This document shows, piece after piece, positions 1-6,620 of a DNA stretch of 11,544 bases. Below the pieces are notes generated by a model, which saw only the letters and a program-made list of their open reading frames with translations, made no database searches and was not told the origin of the DNA. The position numbers and the translations under genes were made by a program. Each line of letters opens with the position of its first letter. Position 1 is the stretch's first letter. The DNA comes from an uncultured Lysobacter sp. (GTDB taxonomy: Bacteria > Pseudomonadota > Gammaproteobacteria > Xanthomonadales > Xanthomonadaceae): assembly GCA_946479915.1 (NCBI GenBank), contig CAMLHR010000015.1, forward strand, positions 1 through 11,544, read 5' to 3'.

Positions 1-3000
1 CGGTACTTGTGCGACTTCTCGAAGGCGTCGTCGCGCGACGAGCGCGTCACTTCCCAGAACCCGCGGATCTCGTAGACGAACGGCAGCCCCAGGCGCCGCG
101 CCGCCACGAGCGCCGGCAGTGCGGTCGTGTAGTTCGAGGCCGCATGCACCACCGCGGGCCGCTCGCTGCGCAGCACCGCCTCGCAACGGTCGGCGGCGTC
201 GAGCAGGTACTGGGGCTCGCTCGTCCCGCGGCGCCCGCCGTCGAGCAGCCGGCGATAGGCGATGCCGTCGATCTCGTCGCACTCGGGGAGCGCCTGGCCG
301 GCGAGCTCGGGCTTGAAGTCGCCCGGGAACCCCGGGCGCGTCCACGGCCGGATGTCCCAGCCCGCCGCGCGCACGCCCAGCGCGATGCCGTGCGACCGCG
401 TCGCGTAGCCGACCGAGGTATACGGCAGGCTGAAGTGCAGGAAGTTCACGCTGCGCGCCGGTTCGGGCGCGACCGCAGGCGCGGCCGTGCGCTGCCGCGC
501 CTCGTCGAACAGGCGCAGGCGGCTGCGCACCTGTTCGGCGATCCGTGTCGTGGCGGGATCCGTCGCGCCGGGCAGGCCCTCGAGCCGTTCGACGACGCCG
601 AGCGCCCGCCGGTCCTCGCCGGCGTTGTACAGCAGCGTCGCGGCGCCGCGCAGCGTGGACGCGGCAGGATCGAGCGCGACCGCCTCGTCCGCCAGCGCGA
701 CGGCGGCGCCGGTATCGCCCTCGGCGAGGCAGCACGCGGCCGCCTTGAGCGCGCAGAAGGCATGGAAGCGCGGGCTGCGTGCGCGCACCTGCGCTTCGAG
801 GAGCCGGCGGACGGCAGCCGTGCCGCCGTCGCCGAACGCCTGCGCGAGCGCGCGCTCGAACGCCTGCTTTTCCGCCTCGGTCATGGCGTTGCGCCCGGCG
901 GGCACGGGCACCGGCTCGACCGCCGGCCGCGCGTGCACGGCCGCGGCGGCGCCGGTGCCTTCCAGCGCGCGGTACGTCCCGGCGATCGCCTCCGCGACGG
1001 ACCGCCAGCGATGCCCGGCCAGCACGCGCTCGCGCGCGGCCGCGCCCATCGCCGCGCAGGCGCCGGGCGACGCCGCGAGCCGCGCGATGGCGTCGGCGAG
1101 CGCACCCGCGTCGCCGGGCGCGTGCAGCACGCCGGTCACGCCGTCCTCGATGACGTCGCGCAGCGGCTTCACCGCCGACGCGACGACGGGCAGGCCCATC
1201 GCCATGGCCTCAAGCGGCTTGATCGGCGAGACCAGCTCGCAGACCGTCGCGGACTTGCGCGGCAGCGCGACGCAATCGCACAGCGCCAGGTGCGCCGGGA
1301 CGTCGTCGGCCGGCACGCGCCCGGCGAAGCACACGCGGTCGGCGATCCCGAGCGATGCGGCCAGGCCTTCCAGCGGGGCGCGCTGGTCGCCGTCGCCCAG
1401 GACCAGCACGCGCAACCGTGGGTGCGCCGGGGCGAGCCGCGCGACCGCGTGCAGCAGGTCGTCGAGGCCTTCGTAGGCCACCAGCGACCCCGCGTAGCCG
1501 ACGACGAATGCATCGCCCGCCAGCCCGACCCGGCGCGCCAGCGCCGCGTCCCGGGCGACCGGACGGTGGACGTCCGGGTCCACCGCGTTGGGCGCGAGCG
1601 CGATGCGCCCGGCCGGCACGCCGCGGGCGACCAGCTCGTCCCGCATGCCGCTGTTGAGGGTCAGCACCTGGTCCGCCTGCGTGGCGACCAGCGTCTCGAG
1701 GCTGCGCTCGAGCGCGAAGCGTTCGGTCTGTTCCCAGCCGGGCTGCTTGGCTGCGGCCGTCAATTCCCACAGGCCGCGCACTTCGTAGACGAACGGCACG
1801 CCCAGGCGGCGCGCCGCGATCAGTGCCGGCAGTGCGTTCTCGTGGTTCGACGCCGCGTGGATGATCGCGGGCTTCACCTCCGCCGCGAACCGGCACAGGG
1901 CCGCCGCGGCCTCCTCGATGTAGGCGTCCGCCGCCAGCCGCCTGCGGTCGGGACTCGCGATGGCGCGGTACGGCACGTCGCCCGACTGCCACGAGGCCGC
2001 GGTCCCTGCGACCAGCGCATCGCCGCGGTCGCCCGGGTAGCCCGGACGCGTCACGCAGCTGACGTCGACGCCGGCGTCGCGCAGCGCCGACAGCAGTGCC
2101 TGCGTCCGCAGCGTGTAGCCACTGGCGTGGTAGGGCAGCGCGCTCGCGGCGACATAGAGCACGCGGCCCGGGACGGCGACATGGCCCGGCGCCGCGCGGA
2201 TCGCGGCGGGATCGGGCGGCGCCTCGAGCAGGCGCGCGCACCCCATCACCTGGTTGGCGCGGTGCCGCTCCGACGCGCGGAACTTCGCGTTCGCGGGCAG
2301 CGTGCGGAGCAGCGTTGCCGCGTGCCGGATGTCGCCCGAGTCGAAATGCAGGAACGCCAGCCATTTGGCCCTGTAGTCGCGCGGGTCGGTCGCGAGCGCC
2401 AGGCTGCCCAGGCGCAAGGCGTCCGCGCGCGACCGCGGCAGGACGTCCTTCGCGACCGCGGTCAGCGCTTGCGCGCGGTCGTCCGCGCGCGGCAGCTGCG
2501 CCTGCAGGTACGCCTCCGCGGCGTCGACGCCGTCCGCCGCGGCGAGCGCCGCGGCGTGGCGCACGTGGCGATCGAGGCTCGCATCGTGGTGGCGCACGTC
2601 CGTCGCCAGCGCGCGCCGGCGGCGCGCTTCCGCGCCGAGCCGCCACAGGTCGCGCGGCAGCGCGACGAGCCGGCGGGGTGACGTCGCGGCACCGACCAGC
2701 AGGCTGCCCAGGCGGTAGCTGATGCTGTCGCTGGCCTGCCGCGCACGCTGCTCCGCCACGCGGAGCGCCTGGCGCAGCCGCTCGACCTCGGCGCGTTCCT
2801 GCTGGGCCTTGGCGCGGAGCGTGCCGCAGTCGGCCTGCGCCTGGTCGCGCGCGTCGGCGAGTTGCCGGGCTTCGCGCTGCAGCGCGTCCTCGAGACGTGC
2901 GGCGTCGCGGCGCGCCGACTGGATCTGGCGGTCGCGCTCGGCCACCACCGCACGCTGGATCTCCAGCGCGAGCGTGGCCTCGCGCAGCGCCGCGGTGGCG

Positions 3001-3299
3001 GTGTCGCGCTCGGCCAGGACCTCGCCGAGCCGGCGCTCGATGTCGCCCGTCACCCTGCGCGCGACCTCCAGCTCGGCGTCGAGCGCGGCCACGCGGTGCT
3101 CGGTGTCGGTGACCAGGTCGAGCTGCTTCAGGCGCTCGGCCTCGAGCTTCTGCTCGAGCTGGAACCGGTCGTACTCGATCGCGCGGATGCGATCCATATA
3201 GAGCAGCGCCTGCTGCTCGAGCGCCAGCGCATGCCGGTCTGAACCCGGTGCGGGTGGCGTGCCACCGGCCGCCTTGTCGTCGCGGCTCCGGGCCGTCAC
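1..3299 (-). CDS. Large multidomain glycosyltransferase: N-terminal coiled coil plus two GT4 modules (C-terminus cut by window edge)
   Basis: The frame is open from a GTG at 3299 to the window edge: 1099 codons and no stop. Residues ~24-195 are a charged Glu/Arg/Ala/Leu-rich coiled coil, followed by a YRLGSLL segment (195-201). Residues ~215-370 are helical and TPR-like. Residues ~378-780 form a complete GT4 (GT-B fold) glycosyltransferase, with SGYTLRTQ near its start, NSGMRDEL, GYAGSLVAYEG, LGDGD and PIKPLEAMAMGLPVV (692-706). Residues ~805-935 are again helical, and a second GT4 N-terminal domain begins at ~951 (NFLHFSLPY). The start is supported by AAGGAGG six bases upstream and a GTGA overlap with the preceding gene. 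Its likely role is cytoplasmic addition of sugars to a lipid-linked polysaccharide exported by the neighbouring Wzm/Wzt; donor and linkage cannot be read from sequence. The fold is confident, the exact function is not. A later in-frame ATG (residue 35) has less support. Confidence 0.88.
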   Translation of the reverse strand, partial: MTARSRDDKAAGGTPPAPGSDRHALALEQQALLYMDRIRAIEYDRFQLEQKLEAERLKQLDLVTDTEHRVAALDAELEVARRVTGDIERRLGEVLAERDTATAALREATLALEIQRAVVAERDRQIQSARRDAARLEDALQREARQLADARDQAQADCGTLRAKAQQERAEVERLRQALRVAEQRARQASDSISYRLGSLLVGAATSPRRLVALPRDLWRLGAEARRRRALATDVRHHDASLDRHVRHAAALAAADGVDAAEAYLQAQLPRADDRAQALTAVAKDVLPRSRADALRLGSLALATDPRDYRAKWLAFLHFDSGDIRHAATLLRTLPANAKFRASERHRANQVMGCARLLEAPPDPAAIRAAPGHVAVPGRVLYVAASALPYHASGYTLRTQALLSALRDAGVDVSCVTRPGYPGDRGDALVAGTAASWQSGDVPYRAIASPDRRRLAADAYIEEAAAALCRFAAEVKPAIIHAASNHENALPALIAARRLGVPFVYEVRGLWELTAAAKQPGWEQTERFALERSLETLVATQADQVLTLNSGMRDELVARGVPAGRIALAPNAVDPDVHRPVARDAALARRVGLAGDAFVVGYAGSLVAYEGLDDLLHAVARLAPAHPRLRVLVLGDGDQRAPLEGLAASLGIADRVCFAGRVPADDVPAHLALCDCVALPRKSATVCELVSPIKPLEAMAMGLPVVASAVKPLRDVIEDGVTGVLHAPGDAGALADAIARLAASPGACAAMGAAARERVLAGHRWRSVAEAIAGTYRALEGTGAAAAVHARPAVEPVPVPAGRNAMTEAEKQAFERALAQAFGDGGTAAVRRLLEAQVRARSPRFHAFCALKAAACCLAEGDTGAAVALADEAVALDPAASTLRGAATLLYNAGEDRRALGVVERLEGLPGATDPATTRIAEQVRSRLRLFDEARQRTAAPAVAPEPARSVNFLHFSLPYTSVGYATRSHGIALGVRAAGWDIRPWTRPGFPGDFKPELAGQALPECDEIDGIAYRRLLDGGRRGTSEPQYLLDAADRCEAVLRSERPAVVHAASNYTTALPALVAARRLGLPFVYEIRGFWEVTRSSRDDAFEKSHKY
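51..155 (-). repeat. Second copy of internal glycosyltransferase repeat
   Basis: This encodes residues 1049-1083 of the large glycosyltransferase. It matches the segment 571 codons earlier (1764-1868) at 26 of 35 residues, and the DNA similarity is obvious by eye, for example the shared run TCGTAGACGAACGGCA on the plus strand at 70-85. It belongs to the N-terminal lobe of the second GT4 module, so it is a diverged domain duplication and not a mobile element. Confidence 0.8.
1764..1868 (-). repeat. First copy of internal glycosyltransferase repeat
   Basis: This encodes residues 478-512 in the N-terminal lobe of the first GT4 module, containing HAASN, ALPAL, AARRLG and PFVYE. It is in the same orientation and frame as the copy at 51-155, exactly 1713 bp away. 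The similarity extends more weakly in both directions across the GT4 N-terminal domain. Confidence 0.8.
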
Positions 3300-5236
3300 G
3301 CCACCCCTCCTTCCGCAGGCGACGCCGCCGGGATGTCCCCGAGGAACCGGGCCAGCGAAACGCCGGTGTCCAGCGCGGGATCCACGTCGCTGTCGATGGC
3401 CCCCGCACCCGCGGCGCCTTCGCAGTAGTTGAACTCGTCCAGCGCCAGCCCGGAGCGGGCGACGTCGCGCGCCGCCGCGTCCGCCCAGCCGGACAGCGAT
3501 CCATCGATGGAGGCGGCGCGCACCACCGCGCGCCGCGGTGGCAGTTGTTCGCTGGGCCGGTACTGCGCGCCGTCGTCCACGAGCGTCGTTCCTCCTTGCG
3601 CCTGGCGATAGTGACATGCCTTGCCGACGGTGTCGTACGCGGCATAACGGGTGCCCAGCGCCAGATCGTGCAGGTATCCGGGGCCGTACGTGTCGTCGCC
3701 GCTGAACCAGGCGACGTGCGCGCCGGGCCAGGCGTCGGCGGGGCGCAGGGCCTGCGCCGCCACGCGGTCCAGGCACTGCGTGCCGGGCGGCAGGCCGTGC
3801 GGGGGCGGCTCGTCGAGCAGCAGCACGAGGTGCCGCGACGCGTGGGCCTGGCGTTCGTACGCCGCCACGATGCGCGCCAGGTCCCCGGCATCGCGCGGGC
3901 GCGCCACGACGTGGACCGCAGGCGCCACCGGCGCGTCCCGGCGTCCGAGCACCTCGCGCGACAACTGGGCGACGCGATGCGCCCAGGTGTGTTCAGACAT
4001 CACCTTCCGCAGGCCTGCCAGCCGGAACCGGCGATAGCGCGATGCGTCGCCGAGCAACGGCACCAGCTTCGACGCGACGAACCCGGGCGCCTCCACCAGC
4101 ACCAGGTCGCCGAACAGCCGCTGCATGCCCTCCGAGGGGTTGCTGAGCACGGCCGTGTTGCACGCGAGCAGTTCGAACACGCGGCGCGCGAACATCGTGG
4201 GAGAGTCCTTGACCGTGTTGAGGTTCAGGCCGAACAGGTACTCCCGGTACGCCTCGTGCACGCGCCCGGCCGGCACCCCCGGCCGCACCATCGGCCGGTA
4301 CCTCGCGGGAAACGCGAATTCGGCGATGCCCTTGCCGTGGTTGCGGTCGAGGATCTCGACGTCGAGCACGGGCGCCACCGCCGAAACCAACCGGTCGAAG
4401 TCCGCGGCGCGCTCTGCGTAGCGCACGTAGTACGTCCCTGCGAAGCACGCGGCGACCTTCCGTTCGCCGGCCGCCACCGGGTTGTGCAGGCGCGGCTGGC
4501 ACGCGAACGGCAGCACCCCCACCGCGTCTCGTGCCAGCCGCGCGCGGTAGCGCGGCACGCACTCGGCGGCGGTGGTGTAGATGAAGTCGAAGTGCCGTGC
4601 GACAGGCAGGAAGTGCTCGAAGTGCGTCGGGTCCTCCTTGTTCCAGAAGACCGTCGGCACGCCGTTGCGGCCGCACCACGCCAGCACGCCGTGGAGCGCG
4701 GGCGAGGCCGGCACCAGGCCGTCGCGCCACTGCCCGCCGTTGCCCTCCCAGGCCGACTCGACGAACAGCACGTCCGGCGCGAAGGCCTCCAGCCCGGCTT
4801 CCCAGGCGGCGGTGTCGACCAGGTGGAGGTCGCACTCCGGGCCAAGCCCCAGTGCGGTGAACGGGTCGACGATGGCCGCGACCCGCAGCCGGCGCCCGGG
4901 GATGTCCCGCCTGGCGCGGGCGGTCGCCGGGCCGGGTCCGGCCCGTCCGGCGACACGCAGCGGCCGCCTGGTCTCGGGCGCAGGGCGACCGGCAAGCCGC
5001 CGCGCCAGCGCCACGCAGGCGCGCAGCGGTGGCGCGTCCCGCAGCCAGCCCGCGAGCGTCGCGGAGCGCGACACGCGCGCCTGGAGCGCGTCGAGGTCGC
5101 GCAACAGGTCCTCGCGCGCCGCGTCCAGCTGCGACGCATGGCAGTGCCGCGGGGCGTGCCCGCCGTCCGGCGGCGTCCCCGTCACGCGGGCCCGGTCGGG
5201 GCTTCGCGAGGTCGGTGGCTCATCCGGCCGCTTCAT
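3296..5236 (-). CDS. CgeB-like glycosyltransferase with C-terminal GT2-like segment
   Basis: A 646-residue cytoplasmic protein without signal peptide or membrane segments. Residues ~30-60 are helical (AREDLLRDLDAL). Residues ~115-430 resemble CgeB/Glyco_trans_1_2 (GT-B fold) transferases: DVLFVESAWEG, VFWNKEDPTHFEHF, DFIYTTAAECV, CFAGTYY, and the hallmark NLNTVKDSPTMFARRVFELL followed by ACNTAVLSNPSEG. Residues ~440-570 look like a GT2-type segment in which SGDDTYGPGYLHDL (512-525) could supply an acidic DD pair; this part is short and diverged. The ATG at 5236 overlaps the wecC stop by 17 bp, and the end overlaps the next gene by GTGA. No good Shine-Dalgarno precedes the ATG, so coupling to wecC is likely; a GTG at 5185 is the next candidate. 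The probable role is a sugar transfer in assembly of the exported polysaccharide. Family call is good; substrate unknown. Confidence 0.85.
   Translation of the reverse strand: MKRPDEPPTSRSPDRARVTGTPPDGGHAPRHCHASQLDAAREDLLRDLDALQARVSRSATLAGWLRDAPPLRACVALARRLAGRPAPETRRPLRVAGRAGPGPATARARRDIPGRRLRVAAIVDPFTALGLGPECDLHLVDTAAWEAGLEAFAPDVLFVESAWEGNGGQWRDGLVPASPALHGVLAWCGRNGVPTVFWNKEDPTHFEHFLPVARHFDFIYTTAAECVPRYRARLARDAVGVLPFACQPRLHNPVAAGERKVAACFAGTYYVRYAERAADFDRLVSAVAPVLDVEILDRNHGKGIAEFAFPARYRPMVRPGVPAGRVHEAYREYLFGLNLNTVKDSPTMFARRVFELLACNTAVLSNPSEGMQRLFGDLVLVEAPGFVASKLVPLLGDASRYRRFRLAGLRKVMSEHTWAHRVAQLSREVLGRRDAPVAPAVHVVARPRDAGDLARIVAAYERQAHASRHLVLLLDEPPPHGLPPGTQCLDRVAAQALRPADAWPGAHVAWFSGDDTYGPGYLHDLALGTRYAAYDTVGKACHYRQAQGGTTLVDDGAQYRPSEQLPPRRAVVRAASIDGSLSGWADAAARDVARSGLALDEFNYCEGAAGAGAIDSDVDPALDTGVSLARFLGDIPAASPAEGGVA
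3306..3312 (-). promoter_or_regulatory. Strong ribosome binding site for the large glycosyltransferase
   Basis: The minus strand reads AAGGAGG, near-perfect complementarity to the 16S 3' end, six bases before the GTG at 3299. It lies inside the last codons of the preceding gene and fixes the GTG as the start despite the overlap. It is the best Shine-Dalgarno in the window. Confidence 0.85.
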
Positions 5237-6536
5237 TGTCCGCGAGCGGATCGCGCCAGAAGCCGACGGTGTCGACGACCGCCTTCCCCTCCGGCCGTGG
5301 GAATGCCGCGAACGCGGTGTGCGCCACGAGCACGACGATGACGTCGGCATCCGCGGTCGCTTCCTCGAAACCCGCGAACGCCAGCCCCGCGTCACGCTGT
5401 AGCGCGGGCGGCATCGCCTCGGCGTACGGGTCGCAGCAGGTCACGCGGCCTGGGTATTCGCGGGTGAGCGCGACCGCGATGTCGAGCGATGGGCTCTCCC
5501 GGAAGTCGTCCACGTCGGGCTTGTAGGTCAGTCCGAGGCAGGCGACCTTCCCGGGGCGGTCGCCGAGCGCGGCCCGGACCTTCTCGATCACGTGGCCCGG
5601 CTTGGCGTCGTTCACCAGGCGCGCCTGGCGCATGAGCCTGGCCTCATCCGGCGCGCTCGCGACGAGGAACCAGGGGTCGACGGCGATGCAGTGCCCGCCG
5701 ACACCGGGGCCAGGCCGCAGGATCGAGACGCGAGGATGCCGGTTCGCGAACTCGACGACGCGCCAGACGTCCACGCCCAGCTTGTCGCAGACCATGGACA
5801 GCTCGTTGGCGAAGGCGATGTTGACGTCGCGGAACGCGTTCTCCGTCAGCTTCACCATCTCCGCCTCGCGGTCGGTGGCGAGGTGGCACTCACCCTCGAC
5901 GAAGAGCTTGTAGACGGCGGCGGCGCGGCGCGCGCAGCGCGGGGTCATGCCGCCGATGATGCGGTCGTTCTGCACGAGCTCGCGCAACATTCGGCCGGGA
6001 ATGATCCGCTCCGGGCAGTACGCCAGGCAGATGTCGGATGCCTCCTGCTGCTGGTGCGGGAAGGTCAGGTCGGGACGCAGCTCCGCCAGCAGGCGCGCGA
6101 GCATCTCGGTGGTGCCAACCGGCGAGGTCGACTCCAGGATCACCAGGTTGCCGCGCTCGAGCAGTGGCGCGATCGCGCGACCCGCGGCCTGCACGTAGGA
6201 GACGTCGGGGCTGCGGCCGTCGTCGTGGCTCACCGGCGTGGGCACGGCGACGATGAACGCGTCGGCGCGCTGCGGCTCGAGGAACGCGCGCAACTTCCCC
6301 GAGGCCACGCATTCGGCGACGAGGGCGTCCAGGTCGCCCTCCTCGATGTGCGCGCGGCCGCCGTTGATGGCGTTCACGGCGCGCTCGCTGATGTCGACGC
6401 CCCGCACCTCCACGCCGCGTGACGCGAACATGGCCGCGGTCGGCAGGCCGATGTAGCCGAGGCCGATCACCGAAAGCGTGGAGATTCCGCCGCGGGTCGC
6501 CCTGGCCGTGTCCGTCGTCTGCGTTGCACTGTCCAA
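5220..6536 (-). CDS. wecC: UDP-N-acetyl-D-mannosamine dehydrogenase (UDP-ManNAcA synthesis)
   Basis: It oxidises UDP-ManNAc to UDP-ManNAcA with two NAD+, supplying an acidic sugar for surface polysaccharide. Counting from the TTG (438 residues): the Rossmann GLGYIG is at 25-30, then VPTP (98-101), ILESTSPVGTTE (133-144), AYCPERIIPG (172-181), KLTENAFRDVNIAFANE (229-245) and PGPGVGGHCIAVDPWF (275-290), which holds the catalytic Cys283. The wording of these blocks is much closer to enterobacterial WecC than to UDP-glucose dehydrogenase. Start choice: a GTG at 6584 opens the frame but has no ribosome binding site; the TTG at 6536 has AGGAG nine bases upstream and leaves a short tail before the conserved STLSVIG, so I prefer TTG. 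No wecB (UDP-GlcNAc 2-epimerase) is visible here, so it must be elsewhere. The stop overlaps the next gene. Confidence 0.93.
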   Translation of the reverse strand: MDSATQTTDTARATRGGISTLSVIGLGYIGLPTAAMFASRGVEVRGVDISERAVNAINGGRAHIEEGDLDALVAECVASGKLRAFLEPQRADAFIVAVPTPVSHDDGRSPDVSYVQAAGRAIAPLLERGNLVILESTSPVGTTEMLARLLAELRPDLTFPHQQQEASDICLAYCPERIIPGRMLRELVQNDRIIGGMTPRCARRAAAVYKLFVEGECHLATDREAEMVKLTENAFRDVNIAFANELSMVCDKLGVDVWRVVEFANRHPRVSILRPGPGVGGHCIAVDPWFLVASAPDEARLMRQARLVNDAKPGHVIEKVRAALGDRPGKVACLGLTYKPDVDDFRESPSLDIAVALTREYPGRVTCCDPYAEAMPPALQRDAGLAFAGFEEATADADVIVVLVAHTAFAAFPRPEGKAVVDTVGFWRDPLADNEAAG

Positions 6537-6545
6537 ACTGCTCTG

Positions 6546-6550
6546 CTCCT
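6546..6550 (-). promoter_or_regulatory. Ribosome binding site deciding the TTG start of wecC
   Basis: The minus strand reads AGGAG, nine bases before the TTG at 6536. The competing upstream GTG at 6584 has no comparable motif, so this site favours the shorter protein. Confidence 0.6.
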
Positions 6551-6601
6551 GAATGACGGCCCGGCCGGCGGAAGCCCCGGGCACTGGTTTGAATCGTTCG
6601 C

Positions 6602-6615
6602 CGCCCGCACGGGCG
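6602..6615 (-). other. Small GC-rich inverted repeat after wzt
   Basis: Five perfectly paired bases (CGCCC/GGGCG) flank a four-base loop, starting five bases beyond the wzt stop. It lies in the only gap of real size, about 84 bp between the wzt stop and the preferred wecC start. No T-run follows in the direction of transcription, so it is unlikely to be an intrinsic terminator. It could be a weak mRNA-stability hairpin, or chance in GC-rich DNA. Confidence 0.25.
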
Positions 6616-6620
6616 ACGGG

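Noticed and set aside
9..2681. Very long plus-strand open frame (890 residues) opposite the large glycosyltransferase
   Set aside because: Its translation is Arg/Ala/Gly/His-rich low-complexity sequence with no recognisable domain, and it is the antisense shadow of a convincing GT4 gene. Long antisense frames are expected in DNA this GC-rich.
1210..3891. Minus-strand frame of 893 residues overlapping both glycosyltransferase genes
   Set aside because: It runs out of frame through the two recognisable genes and its translation is Arg/Pro/Ala-rich with no domains. The true frame of the large transferase starts at 3299 and stays open to the window edge.
5182..5223. ATGA overlap at the wecC stop suggesting a gene start at 5223
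   Set aside because: That frame meets a stop after 13 codons. The real downstream gene starts at the ATG at 5236 in another frame.
3248..5341. Plus-strand open frame of 697 residues opposite the CgeB-like gene
   Set aside because: Same situation: no motifs, biased composition and exact antisense placement to a real gene. The antisense frame at 8370-10553 was rejected for the same reason.
6602..6615. Hairpin after wzt as a rho-independent terminator
   Set aside because: The stem is only 5 bp and no T-run follows on the transcribed strand; genes continue directly downstream in the same direction.
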